A stretch of DNA of 64,000 bases, taken from Congeria kusceri (taxonomy: Eukaryota; Mollusca; Bivalvia; Myida; Dreissenidae). Below, one piece after another: positions 1 through 10,424 of the stretch (its first letter is position 1; every line of letters starts with the position of its first letter). Where the stretch lies: contig CM051033.1 in NCBI GenBank assembly GCA_027627225.1, positions 52,672,410 to 52,736,409 of the forward strand, written 5' to 3'. The position numbers and the translations under genes are program-made. The notes beneath the pieces were generated by a model. It was not told where the DNA came from. It was given only the letters and a program-made list of their open reading frames with translations, and did no database searches.

Positions 1-130
1 AGTGAATATCATCAAAATTGGCTTAGTTATCAAAAATAAAGAGAAAACTGACTACAATTATCTTATTCAAAATTGTTTAACTGTCATTAATGCTCAACGT
101 ATAACATTAACTCTCAACTTAGCACTGGCG

Positions 131-985
131 TTATGTCAGTTCGAAATCACTGAATCTCTTTGGCAATCCTGCAGCCCTAGGAGGGTTTCTCCTTTGCTAG
201 ATTCGAGTGGGAGTAGAGACTGAAACATGTGTTTGAGGGGAAGAGTGTTCAAGTCGATTTCGAGCTTACTCAGAGGAGTGTTGTGGGTCAGGGTTAGCCA
301 AAGGCTCAAGATTTTGATTAATATCCGGTTCAGGCTCATCCTCCTCAGCAAAACCATGAACACTGGTATTAACAGGCCTGAAAAGAGAAGAGTTAAGTGC
401 AATGGTATGACCATCACGACTCGCGACAACCATACTTTCACGTTTCTCCATAACTGTGTATGGATCTGGGTCGTATTGCGGAGTAAGCTTATCCAACTTA
501 CGTTGCTTGACCAATACATGGTGACCAGGGTTAAGAGATGATGGGGCTGTATGTCGCTTCTTATCGACATACTCCTTCATCATCAAGTTACCAGCTATGC
601 GGTTCTGAGATATGCTAGTATGGACAGGAGCTGTCTCGGGTCTTAGAAGTTCAGAGTCTCCAATGTTCATCTTCCTTCCGGTAAGGGCTTCAAAAGAGGA
701 GATTTTAGTTGCACAGTGAGGAGTTGCTTAGCGCATGAGAAAACCATGGAGTTCAGCTCTCCAGTCACCATTCTCTGCAACAGTAGCACGAACAAACTTA
801 TTGAGAGTAGCCATAAGTCTCTCAACAGTGCCGTTAGCTTCAGGCCAAAGGGGAGTAACTCGCCTGTGCTTAAACCCACAGTCCGAAGCAAACTCTGCAA
901 ATTCTTGCCCTTGGAAGGGTGGACCATTATCATACTTAAAAACAGAGTGATAACCTTGTCGTGCAAAAATAGCTTCTTTTTAGTA
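131..985 (-). pseudogene. gypsy integrase core C-terminal half and tail
   Basis: After the homopolymer frameshift near 985, one frame carries the second and third integrase catalytic regions, then FEALTGRKMN and the C-terminal basic segment (HHVLVKQRKLDKL, then DGHTIALNSSLFRPV) typical of gypsy integrases. TAA at 728-730 falls before the FEALTGRKMN block, TAA at 266-268 and TAG at 197-199 fall in the tail, and a final TAA at 131-133 follows PPRAAGLPKRF, probably the true end of Pol. Positions 1-130 are the 3' flank and show no recognisable LTR end. Confidence 0.75.
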
Positions 986-2297
986 TTTTTTTTTTCACCA
1001 TTGCAAAAACTTTATTTCCCTCGTCAATAGGTGCGTGAAGGTCGAGGGATGAAAGGTAAGCAACAAAATCAACTGAAACTTCCAGCCAGGGTTTAGCAGG
1101 TAAGTCTGTAGGACACAAACGTTCACGTTTGTTGGGTCCAGGATACGATGCTTCGCAAGGGATGCATGACCTAGCGGCATTCTCTACTATTTTGTCAATG
1201 CCCGGGAACCAAACCTTTTCCCCGATGAGTTGCTTAATCTTTACTATACCTTGGTGAGTGTGGAGAGCTATCTCGACCACGCGCAACTGTAAAGAAGAAG
1301 GGATATTCAGACGATGATCTCGCAAGATAACTCCATCAAAGATAGAAAATTCATTCCTGAAACGAGAAAACTGTACAAGCTCATGGTGATCCCACCCATG
1401 ACCAGACTGTATAGCAGTCATGACTCTTTGCAACACATCATCTCGTCTCGTAGATCTGCAGATTTCATCAAGAGACATAGCCTTTGAAACTGCCTTCTGG
1501 ACAATGAATGCAACGTGAGCTTCAGCAGAATTGTCATGTTTTGATTGGGTGTAGGGATGTCTGCTCATGACGTCTGCTGGGTTTCGCTCTTCTTTGCCTG
1601 GACGGTACTCAAGAGTAAACTCGTACGGCATTAGCCGGAGGCGCCATCTCTCAATTCGTGCAGAGGCAGGCTTGCGACTGTTGACTACCCAAGAGAGGTT
1701 TGTGGTCTGTGAAGCAAAACGGTACAAGTGGAAGTGTTCATCTCCGTATACCACTGTTAACATCTCTCGGTCAATATGGGAGTACCACTCTTCTACATCA
1801 GTAAGAGCACGGCTGGAATAAATGATGAACTTGCCATGTTGTGAGAAAATTGCACTAAGGCCGACAGGAGATGCATCTACAAGAACCTCAGTAGACTTGT
1901 TTGAATCAAAGTAGGCCATCACCTGTGCGCTAGAAAGAGCAGCTTTGAGGCTGTCGAAAGCATTTTGGACATCATCAGACCAACACCAAGGAACACCTTG
2001 TCTAGAAAGACGTCTAAGGGGCTCCGTCAAGGTTGCATAGTGGGGTATGTACCTAGAAACGTACTGGGTCATGTCAATAAATGATTGTACCTCTGCAGTA
2101 TTCTTGGGTGCTGAATTACCAACAATGTCCTTGACCTTTTCTGGATCAGCTGACACACCTACATCACTGAAAACATGACCAAAGAAATTGACCTTATTAA
2201 CCGAATAGTTACACTTCTCTTTGTTGAGTTTGGCACCACAGTCTCTCAGCTTGTCCAAAGTCAACTTTAAAGCATGATCATGATCAGTCTGGGTCTG
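936..2297 (-). pseudogene. gypsy RT thumb, RNase H and integrase N-terminal part
   Basis: This continues the frame of the protease-RT segment after the TGA at 2298. It holds the RT end (GAKLNKEKC, NFFGHVFSD), RNase H (EVLVDASPVGLSA, YSSRALT, YSHIDREMLTVV, then RIERWRLRLMPYEF and NPADVMSRHP) and the integrase zinc-binding region (HTHQG, then C-x2-C). The first catalytic Asp of the integrase core is in VSVDFVAYL. The frame fails at a run of A (T on plus) near 985. The rest of the integrase core is in another frame: a DNGPPF block at about 905-925 and a PEANGTVER block at about 830-850. The three integrase acidic residues are therefore present in the DNA but not in one frame. Confidence 0.85.
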
Positions 2298-3377
2298 TCA
2301 ATGGATTATGATGTCATCTGCAAGGTTTTTAACACCTGGTATGCCTTCTAATATGTCTGCGATGGTTTTCTGAAAAAATTTAGAAGCAGCATTTACACCA
2401 AACAAGATACGTTTATATCGTCTAAGACCGACATGATTAGTGAACGTTGTTATGTAGCGACTCGACTCTTTGAGTTCAAGCTGATGGTAAGCATTTGAGA
2501 GATCAAGCTTATTGAAAACGGTAGAAGAATGGAGGTCTGACATGAGATCATCAACAGTAGGCATGGGGTGTTCTTCGCGAGAAATAGCCTTATTTGCCTC
2601 ACGCATATCAATGCAGACACGTACACCGTTGGACTTCTTCGGCACAACAACGACTGGGCTTACCCACGGAGTAGGTCCTGAAACAGATTCAATCACATCA
2701 AGGTCTTCCAGACGCTTGATTTGAGCCTCAACATCCTTGTGTACATGAAATGGGATACTGCGATGGCGCTGTGTTACAGGGTGAACATGCGGGTTGCTGT
2801 GCAGTTTTAACGAAACTCCCTGTATCTTGCCCATCTTGCCATCAAACAAGGACGGATACTGATCTGGAATGGAGGTAGAAGCTGCAAAAGATGAGAAAGC
2901 AAACTGAATAATACCAAGTGACTGAGCAGTCTTGGCGCCAAGCAGACAGCTAGAATGTTTCGAGTCAGTGTTTCTCACAACATAAATGTTGGCTTTAGTA
3001 GACCTGCCCTTATATATTACATCAGTCCTGAAATAACCCCTTACATCTAAAGGTGTAGATAAACCATAATCAAAAATCAATAGTACAGATTGTTGAAAAG
3101 TAGTGTAATGAAAAAGACTGTTAAAAACATCTTCATGCATAATGTTTACACTTGCACCAGTATCAATCAAAAGTTTTACATCACAATAAAAAATCGTTAC
3201 ACATGTGGATGGTTTGTTGGGATTTGCAGTATTAATATTGAACAAAGACTCATCACTGGAGCTACAATTGTCACACTGGGCCTGTTGAGATGTTGAATCT
3301 TCCGTAGTTGCTGTGTAGTTCACGTGTTGCAGCTTGGAACGACAGACCTTCTCAAAATGGTTGTGTTAGTTGCAGTA
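2298..3377 (-). pseudogene. gypsy zinc knuckle, protease and reverse transcriptase N-terminal half
   Basis: A CCHC zinc knuckle (CRYC, then H, then C, spacing C-x2-C-x4-H-x4-C) is at about 3340-3380, with a TAA stop (3366-3368) inside it. In the same frame follow an aspartic protease active site (LLIDTGASVNIM, about 3165) and RT blocks: WVSPVVVVPKKSNGVRVCID, FNKLDLSNAYHQL and the catalytic box in the form NLADDIIIH. LADD replaces the commoner YxDD/YVDD form. A TGA at 2298-2300 ends the open frame just after the catalytic box, where the next residues continue in the same frame. Function: processing of the polyprotein and cDNA synthesis. This copy cannot make the full protein. Confidence 0.85.
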
Positions 3378-3682
3378 CCGACACTGCTTGCCGATCGCTG
3401 GACATCTTGGGTCTTTGCTGGGATGTCTTCCACCAGTTTCCACAGGTTACATCGTACTGTGCACGAGAGGTCCCGGAATTAGCTCCATTTTACGTGATAT
3501 TGTGTGACCACGGCCACGTGATGAACCAGAATGACCAAACTTGTGTGACGAACTGGACTGACGACCATGTGAAGAACTGAATGGACGACCCCGTGACTGT
3601 GCTGTGGACTTACCAGGGCCATCTGATGATGCTGCTGACTAGAACGCGTAGATGTGTGGATAGCATTAGTCATTTTCACAGA

Positions 3683-3997
3683 TTATCCCACTATCTCCGC
3701 GGCTCGCTCTTCAGAGAGCTCAAACGCACTTGCTTCTTCAATGAGCTTTTCGAGGGTATAGTTATCTCGTAGAGCACGTCTGCGGATGCGTGTTGACAAA
3801 CAACCCTGTATGCTCTGTGACAGGATTTCCGCGTCGTTATCATGGAAGTTGCAGGTTGACGCCAGGGTGCGTAATCGAGTGAAATAAGTGTCGATACTTT
3901 CGCCTGCTTCTTGTTTTGCCTGACGAAATTTGTACATTTCAAATGTTAAGTGTTGCTTGGGTGTAAAATAGTTGTTAAAAGAATCACACAGTTTGTC
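3683..3997 (-). pseudogene. gag capsid fragment of the gypsy-type element
   Basis: The frame reads as a gag capsid segment with the pattern NYFTPK, then MYKFRQAKQ, GESIDTYFTRLRTLA and C-NF-D, which is usual for the conserved region of gypsy gag proteins (RNA and capsid assembly role). The open frame starts inside the domain at the junction with LINE sequence near 3995 and runs to about 3683. The zinc knuckle that should follow lies in another frame, so a frameshift separates them. The N-terminal half of gag is absent. Confidence 0.75.
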
Positions 3998-4321
3998 GTA
4001 TCATCAGCAAACAGATTTATTTTGGCTTGTGTCATCGACTATTGATAAATACACACAAGATCAAGAAACGGACCTAAAATAGATCCTTGTGGAACACCGG
4101 CAAGGATTTCAATAGAATTGGACTGTGCCCCTGGTACAGTTGCTTTTTATTTACGATCAGGAGGGCAATTAGATCAAAATGATAATAGATCACCTTGAAT
4201 GCCTGCTTGCTGAAGTTTGAATAATACACATTTTTGCGACACTCTGTCAAAGGCTTTACATATATCGAAGAATACAACTCTAACTTCCAGACCATTTTTC
4301 AAGGCTTTTAAATATGTTTTT
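3998..4321 (-). pseudogene. LINE reverse transcriptase, palm part
   Basis: The minus strand gives VRVVFFDICKAFDRVS (first catalytic Asp) at about 4240-4285, GVPQGSILGP at about 4075-4105, and INLFADDT (catalytic Asp pair) at about 3998-4020. These continue the RT begun at 6295-6570. In-frame stops lie between the first and second block. The sequence ends abruptly in gypsy gag at about 3995-4000. Confidence 0.85.
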
Positions 4322-6280
4322 AGTTCACCTGAGCACAACGTGCTCATGGTGAGCTGTTGTGAACGCCTTTTGTCCGTCGTTCGTCATACGTCGTGCATCG
4401 TCAACATTTACCTCGAAAACACTCTAGAGGCCACATTTATTGACAAATCTTCATGAAACTTGGTCAGAACATTTGACCCTATAATATCTCGGTTGCAGTC
4501 GAATCTGGGTCATGTGGGGTCAAAAACTAGGTCACTAGGTCGAATTGAAGAAAAAGCTTGTTAACACTCAAGACGTCACAATTTTTGCTTAATCTTCTTG
4601 GAACTTGCGCTGAACATTTGTTCTAATGATATCTCGGCCGAGTTTGAATCTGGGCCATGTGCGGCGAAAAACTAGGTCACTAGGTCAAATTGAAGAAAAA
4701 GCTTGTCAACACTCTAGAAGTAATATTTTTGTCCCAATCTTCATGAAACTTGGTCAGAACATTTGTCCAATTGATATCTCGGCCGTGTTCGAATCTGGGT
4801 TATTTTGGGGTCAAAAACTAGGTTATTATGTCAAATTGAGGAAAAAGCATGTTAACACTCTCGACGTCATAGTTTTTGCCCAATCTTCATGACACTTTGT
4901 CAGAACATTTCACTTAATGATACCTCGGCCGAATTCGAATCTGGGTCATGTGGAGTCAAAAGCTAGGTCACTAGGTCAAATCTTCTTGTACCTTGGTCAG
5001 AACATTTGTCTTAATGACATCTCGGTCAATTTCGAATCTGGGACATGTGGGGTTTAACACTAGGTCACTAGGTCAAATTGAAGAAAAAGCTTGTTAATAC
5101 TCTAGAGGTTACATTATTCGCCCAATCGTCATGAAACTTGGTCGGAACATTTGTCCCAATGATATCTCGGCGGAATTCGAATCTGGGTCATGTGGAGTAG
5201 AAAACTAGGTCACTAGGTCAAATTGAAGAAGGAACTCTAGAAGTCACTGTTTTTGCCCAATCTTCATGAAACTTGGTCAATACATTTGTCTTAATGATAT
5301 CTCTGCCGAGTTCATATCTTGGTCATGTGGGTTCAAAAACTAGGTCACTAGGTCAAATTGAAGAAAAAGCCTGTAAACAATCTAGAAGTTACATTATTTG
5401 CCCATTCGTCATGAAATTTGTTCAGAACATTTGTCCCAATTATATCTCTGCCGAATTCGAATCTGGGTCATGTGGAGTCAAAAGCTAGGTCACTAGGTCA
5501 AATTAAAGTAAAAGATTTTTAACAATCTAGAAGTCACTATTTTTGCCCAGTCTTCTTGTACCTTGGTCAGAACATTTGTCTTAATGACATCTCGGCCAAG
5601 TTCGAATCTGGGACATGTGGGGTTTAACACAAGCTCACTAGGCCAAATTGAAGAAAAAGCTTGTTAATACTCTAGAGGTTACATTATTCGCCCAATCGTC
5701 ATGAAACTTGGTCGGAACATTTGTCCCAATGATATCTCGGCGGAATTCGAATCTGGGTCATGTTGGGTAGAAAACTAGGTCACTAGGTCAAATTGAAGAA
5801 GGAACTCTAGAAGTCACTGTTTTTGCCCAATCTTCATGAAACTTGGTCAGTACATTTGTCTTAATGATATCTCTGCCGAGTTCATATCTTGGTCATGTGG
5901 GTTCAAAAACTAGGTCACTAGGTCAAATTGAAGAAAAAGCCTGTTAACAATCTAGAAGTTACATTATTTGCCCATTCGTCATGAAACAAGCTTGGTCAGA
6001 GCATATGTCCCAATAGTTTCTCGGCCGAGTTCGAATCTGGGTCATGTGGGGTCAAAAACTAAGTCACTAGGTCAAATTGAAGAAAAAGCTTCAATTTCAA
6101 TATGTACTTCCCAAATTTTGAATGTCTGTTGTCACTTAAGTTTTGCAAACCATGATGATTAAAACCGCATTTCCATCAGTCCGTATCAGTATATCCATAT
6201 CCGTATAAAAATCAAACAAATGAGAATTGTTCGACTAATGAAACTCAGTGTGCGACCCAGGGTCATTTTGCCCTCTTGTT
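4322..6280 (-). mobile_element. Non-autonomous tandem-repeat element 1 (Helentron-associated/pearl-like)
   Basis: The element lies inside the LINE RT. In its own orientation (minus) it starts with AACAAGAGGGC (6280 downwards) and ends with a hairpin at 4322-4356: outer stem AGTTCACC/GGTGAGCT and inner stem TGAGCAC/GTGCTCA. The core is about 12-13 copies of a 135-150 bp unit (ACTAGGTCACTAGGTCAAATTG, CTTCATGAAACTTGG and TCGAATCTGGGTCATG are landmarks). TTTAAATATG-like sequence occurs on both flanks (4307 and 6280), which may be target sequence. It has no coding capacity. Helentron-associated elements in bivalves have this plan: a 5' tag, a tandem core and a 3' hairpin. The class is inferred, not shown. 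Confidence 0.75.
4440..6090 (+). repeat. Tandem array, about 145 bp units with a 569 bp higher-order repeat
   Basis: The landmark CTTCATGAAACTTGGTCAG or a variant occurs near 4449, 4600, 4739, 4884, 4981, 5128, 5262, 5408, 5551, 5697, 5831 and 5967. The segment at about 4920-5420 is repeated at about 5443-5990, with private variants in common (GTCGGAACATT, GGCGGAATTC, GAAGGAACTCTAG), giving an offset of about 569 bp. The first copy lacks about 47 bp that are present in the second. Confidence 0.9.
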
Positions 6281-6294
6281 TAAATATATGTTTA

Positions 6295-6570
6295 CTAATT
6301 AACTGTCAAATATCCAGGCAAGATACCAGATAGTGTCGGTGTGAAGAATGATTTGAAACGAAGAAAATTAAACATGCGCTTATGTATTATTCGTTCAAAG
6401 AACTCCTCGGTGGTATTTAACAATGATATCGGTCGATAATTTGATGCTAGAGCTGGATCGCCCTTTTTGAAGATCGGGCACACATTTGCAATTTTCCAAC
6501 AAGAAGGCATTTTGCAACCACTTAGGCAGGAATTAAACAATTCACATAAGGGATTGCTAAGTTGGTACAT
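6295..6570 (-). pseudogene. LINE reverse transcriptase, fingers part
   Basis: The frame holds PSCWKIANVCPIFKKGD, ASNYRPISLLN and FERIIHKRM, the first RT blocks of a LINE ORF2. It then decays around a GxLPGYLTVN segment that normally precedes the palm. The palm continues only at 4321, on the other side of the element inserted at 4322-6280. Confidence 0.85.
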
Positions 6571-6949
6571 TGCTTCCCCGAGGATTTGGTTGTCAATTTC
6601 ATCAGGACCGGCTGCTTTTACTACCTTAAGGCATTTAATTGGGTCAATGACTTCCTTCTGGAGATTGGTAGTGTTGACATTATGTATAGGTGGAAGATTT
6701 CACAATTATATTTATATCGTAAAGAAATAAGATAGAGTTGTTTGAGTTCGTAGAAATTAAAGTTCGCAGTGTTTTCCACCAATCTTTTGCGCCGAGGTCA
6801 GATGACTTCAGTTCGTAGAAAATTCGACCTGAGAATATCAGAATTAACAGTTTTTTGTTTGTTCTGTGCAATGTAAAGGCTCGTGGATAAGTTGTGTTAA
6901 ATTATATTGTAGGCAAATGTTATTTACTTTACTTGCCGAAGATTTGTCA

Positions 6950-7370
6950 AGAAGATTTAAATTAAAGTATTCCGTTATAATTATTTCATTTATACATGTT
7001 TCGTTAGCTAGTCAAATTGAGTATTGTAAAGCTTGCATGTACGATCTATCCGCACTAGGGGGTCTATAAAAACTCCTAAAATGATTAATTAATTTTGGTA
7101 GGAATGGCTTTAATCCATATACTTTCAATCTGATTGAATTCAAGATCGTGCCTTCGTTTAAAAGCAATATTTTCATTAACGTATATGGCAACACCGATAT
7201 GTGAATACAGAGGGCGGTTTTTACGGATTGGCTGATGAAAGCCGTTAAAAAGATCACTTGATAAAATAGAATCATGTTTCAGTAAACGCAATTATATCAA
7301 AGTCTCGTAGACCTGTGTAAAGTACGTCTATTTTGGGCATCAGACTTTGAATATTTTAGATAAATGAATT
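6950..7370 (-). pseudogene. LINE endonuclease (EEP/APE-like) domain, decayed
   Basis: The motifs are NIQSLMPKID at about 7340-7366, FDIIAFTET followed by a TGA at 7272-7274 where Trp is expected, then GVAIYVNENIAFKRR, ESIWIKAIP and FYRPPS at about 7050-7070. This is the usual order of the apurinic-like endonuclease of non-LTR retrotransposons, which nicks the target for reverse transcription. The frame is broken by the TGA and by shifts around 7085-7290. Confidence 0.75.
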
Positions 7371-7385
7371 GTGGCCTGAACAATT

Positions 7386-7829
7386 TCACCTGGATGCAGA
7401 AATATCTATATCAGTATACAAAGATGGTATTGTGGGCCCTTGGTTCACCTGATCGTAATAGGATAACTGAGAGCCAAAAAGTGTTGTTATAAAAGTCAAG
7501 TATTTAAGAAGAATTTTCATAAATAACATATCAGCATATATGTGTTTTCCTACTAGGTAACGTTTACGTCGATGTTCGACTGTATATGATGCGTTCGTTG
7601 ACCTGTATATATCAATATGCAATGGAAACAGATTAAACACATTTAGCCATTGTTGGCGTGCACACAATATGTGTAGAAGTAACAGAAAAATTACTGCTGC
7701 CCTATATATAATCATAGCAGCGTTTCCAGGTCTATGTTTGATGTCAGACATAATGAAATGTACCATTGAAGACGAGATGAGGCTGGAACGCCGACATGAT
7801 TCGTATAATGCACTTACGCATACAAACAT
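7386..7829 (-). CDS. Possible 5' leader of the LINE ORF, with a degenerate 2A-like site
   Basis: This 147-residue open frame lies directly upstream of the endonuclease. It has a hydrophobic stretch (residues about 46-57, AAVIFLLLLHIL) and ends with DQVNQGPTIPSL. The latter resembles the 2A-like core (D-x-E-x-N-P-G-P) reported in the N-terminal region of several CR1-like retrotransposons, with Pro replaced by Gln. The rest is not recognised. It may be the start of ORF2 or simply an open frame in decayed sequence. Confidence 0.35.
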   Translation of the reverse strand: MFVCVSALYESCRRSSLISSSMVHFIMSDIKHRPGNAAMIIYRAAVIFLLLLHILCARQQWLNVFNLFPLHIDIYRSTNASYTVEHRRKRYLVGKHIYADMLFMKILLKYLTFITTLFGSQLSYYDQVNQGPTIPSLYTDIDISASR

Positions 7830-8077
7830 ATTTTGCTACGAATGATGATAATATTTGATAACACTGTTTGCTACAGAACTGACGGAGAAGAAAGGATAAA
7901 CGATGTAGACTAATGGACAACAGATTGAAAAAAAGACAGATAATAAAATAATATGCTATTCTTGTAAACATCATAATGGTGTCTAAATACTTAGACACTA
8001 CTTAGGCACAAGATAATTTAACTAAGAATACAACTGGGGAGCTGAAAAATAATTTCAATATGAAATAACATAATCTT

Positions 8078-9060
8078 TAAATGTTCAAGGGAAAATGCCA
8101 GGAAAAGCAATGGTTGCATAAATTGATGTGATTATGTGTACACATTTGTGTATGATGTGCCAACAATACACAGACTAGTACAGTAAAATATGTGTAAGAA
8201 TGGTACGTTGCCAACACCATCTTAAATACCTAAGTGGAATCGTAAAAAAATTGTAATAACATATTATTGAAATGTACATGAGCAATTGTATGTTAAGACA
8301 AAGGTTGCACATCTTTACGATAGTGTATGAAATGCTACGTTACCAAACAATACTCAAAGTGGTACAATATGATATGTGTAAGAATGATACGTCACTTTCA
8401 CCTTCTTACAAAGGTGGCTTTGTAAATAAGGATAATAACATAATACTTAAATGTACAAGGGAACATTTCAGGCAAAATAATGGTTGCAAATGTTCGGATA
8501 ATTTGTAAAATAATACGTAACCAACGACACCTAATGTGCAAAAGTGGACGTGAAAGATAAGAATCAGTATATAATATTGAAATGTACAAGAGAAAATGTC
8601 AGGCAAAACAATAGTTTAACATTTTTTTTATGTGTACAATGATACGTTACTGAACAAGACACAGTGCGACAATACGGTATGTGTAAGATTGATACATTAC
8701 CACATGTACCTAATGTACAAAAGTGGAGATGAAAGATTAGAAAAAGTACATAATATAAAAATGTACAAAAGAAAATGTAATGCAAAACAATGATTGCACA
8801 TTTTGGAAAATTTGTAAAACAAAACGTTACCAATATACACATAGAGTGGTGCAATACAGTAAGATTGATACGTTACTAACACCATCTTAAATACAAATGT
8901 GGAACTGTTAAATAAATATAATAAAATAATAGCTGAATGTACAAGAGAAAAAGCCAGGCAAAACAATGGTTTTACATTGTGTTTTTTTTATAATGTTTAA
9001 AGTTGATACGTTACCAAATAACACACGTAGTGATACAATACAAGTGATAATGAAAACGCG
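8078..9060 (+). repeat. Tandem array, about 178 bp unit, 6 copies
   Basis: The landmark AAATGTACAAGAGAAAATG with AGGCAAAACAATGGTTGCAC recurs near 8078, 8269, 8448, 8579, 8758 and 8934. Spacing is close to 178 bp except for one 131 bp step. Between landmarks each unit has GATACGTTACCAA and AAAGTGGA-like blocks. Open frames in this stretch are by-products of the repeat. The flanks 7830-8077 and 9061-9280 show nothing recognisable. Confidence 0.8.
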
Positions 9061-9284
9061 TTGTGTTAGATTCTGAGCTCGCTAATTCTAAACTTAGTAT
9101 ATACCTTTATAAAAGGACTAGATTTAGTACAAATGTATTGCATGTGAAACCAAGTTGGATTTATGTTAGCTGGTAACATTGTATTAATGAGCTAGCAACG
9201 CGTATATCTATTGCGATTTTCACAAATTGTACATGATTTTCATATATTAATCATAAAAAGCATAACAGTGAAACTGATGGATGC

Positions 9285-10200
9285 TCCCCGAAGATGCGAT
9301 TTTTCAATTGACGGAACGATTAAGATATTAAAAGAAAAAAACACATGAAAACGTCCTATTTAAAAATCAAAGGGTGATTCCTCCAGAAAAACTCTTAATG
9401 ACCATATAATATGCGCATGTCCTTTTGTTAGGTGATCCGCCCATAAAGATGCATTGATATCGAATAATTAGTTCATGACAACGAAGGCGAAAACAAAAAA
9501 ATCCTATTTCAAATCGACGAGCAATAGTTTCCTGAAAAATAATCGGAGCGGAATGACCTGACGCTATGTCCTCTTTTCAGGGTTGTTGCACAAACAGTTT
9601 TGTTGCATTTGAGTCTTAGATTCCTGATATATCGCATGGAAACAAAACTATTGTATTAAAATATAATGTTTATATGTAAAAGGCAATCACTTCCTGCAAA
9701 ATCATTAGATTTGCACGACCTGAAAATATTAAGTTCTCTCGTTCAGGATCCTGCATATACTGAGTATTTGTCAATGAAATTGAGTTATCAGTTCTTGAGA
9801 TATTTTTTCTTAAAAAGTGAATAACTCCCTGAAAAATCATTAGCACGAAAGAATCTGACAGCATGAGCAGGTTCTTAGCAGGGATGATGCATATACAGTT
9901 TCATTGAATTGGAGTCATTAGTTGATAAGATCTCGCGCGGAAACAAACCTTTTCTATCAAAATGCCCCATTTATAACCAAAGGGCAATAAGTCCCTGTAA
10001 AATCATCCTATTTGTATGGACGCTGCATATACAGATCTTTTAGTTCGAGTTATTCGTTCCTGCGATCCCGCCGAAACAACATACCGGGCTGATTAAATGG
10101 CGGACCGACATACATGATTATGGATCAAATATGCGGGAAATGCATTTGACTCTCAGCCAGACTGAATAGCTGTTGAATTAGAGTTCAGACGGACGGACCA
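9285..10200 (+). repeat. Tandem-repeat element with GACGGACGGACC end
   Basis: It begins at ACTGATGGATGCTCCCC (also found at 16148) and contains five diverged units of about 140-170 bp. Landmarks are AAAGGGCAATAACTCCCTG-like and CATATACAGTTTCATT-like blocks near 9369, 9511, 9680, 9822 and 9983. It ends at AGACGGACGGACCAA near 10186. This form is common among bivalve interspersed elements. No coding sequence. Confidence 0.6.
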
Positions 10201-10424
10201 AGTTGCGACTGTATGTATGACAACGACGGACATAAACACGATCAAGTGTCAACAAAGACGCTATAACGCATCAAGACAATACTATAAAAGTATCTTTATT
10301 GGAACAAACAACAAACAACATCACCAAAACATGCCAAAAGGTTTAAGTCAATTACATATTGTTGCGGGTCAGGCTGGCTGGATCTCGCGAATACTTCTGT
10401 TTGGTTGTGTGTCGGTTGTTCTGG

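Larger units (their letters stand above)
131..3997 (-). mobile_element. Decayed Ty3/gypsy-type LTR retrotransposon, internal region (no LTR seen)
   Basis: Read on the minus strand, the order is gag C-terminal part, zinc knuckle, aspartic protease, reverse transcriptase, RNase H and integrase. This protease-RT-RNase H-integrase order is that of Ty3/gypsy elements, and the RNase H and integrase motifs suggest the Mag/K02A2.6-like branch. The coding path is interrupted by in-frame stops at 3366-3368, 2298-2300, 728-730, 266-268 and 197-199. It also shifts frame between gag and the zinc knuckle (about 3370-3683) and at an A/T homopolymer near 985. The 5' part (5' LTR, gag N-terminus) is missing: gag sequence abuts LINE sequence at about 3995-4000. 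No LTR pair is visible, and the 3' side runs to the window edge. It is an inactive copy. Confidence 0.9.
3998..7829 (-). mobile_element. Non-LTR retrotransposon (CR1/L2/Jockey-like) remnant, split by a tandem-repeat element
   Basis: Endonuclease and RT blocks of one LINE-type ORF2 lie in order on the minus strand. From high to low coordinates they are an endonuclease (7366 down to about 6950), a linker (about 6870-6680, KDWWKTL), RT fingers (6570-6295), and RT palm blocks (4321-3998). A different element occupies 4322-6280 between two RT segments that should be contiguous. The 3' end of the LINE is missing after the FADD catalytic box at about 3998-4013, where gypsy gag begins. Several stops and frameshifts make it inactive. 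Clade assignment is by motif memory; CR1/L2 or Jockey relatives are possible. Confidence 0.8.

Noticed and set aside
136..570. 144-codon minus frame
   Set aside because: Shadow of the integrase C-terminal region, which is in another frame.
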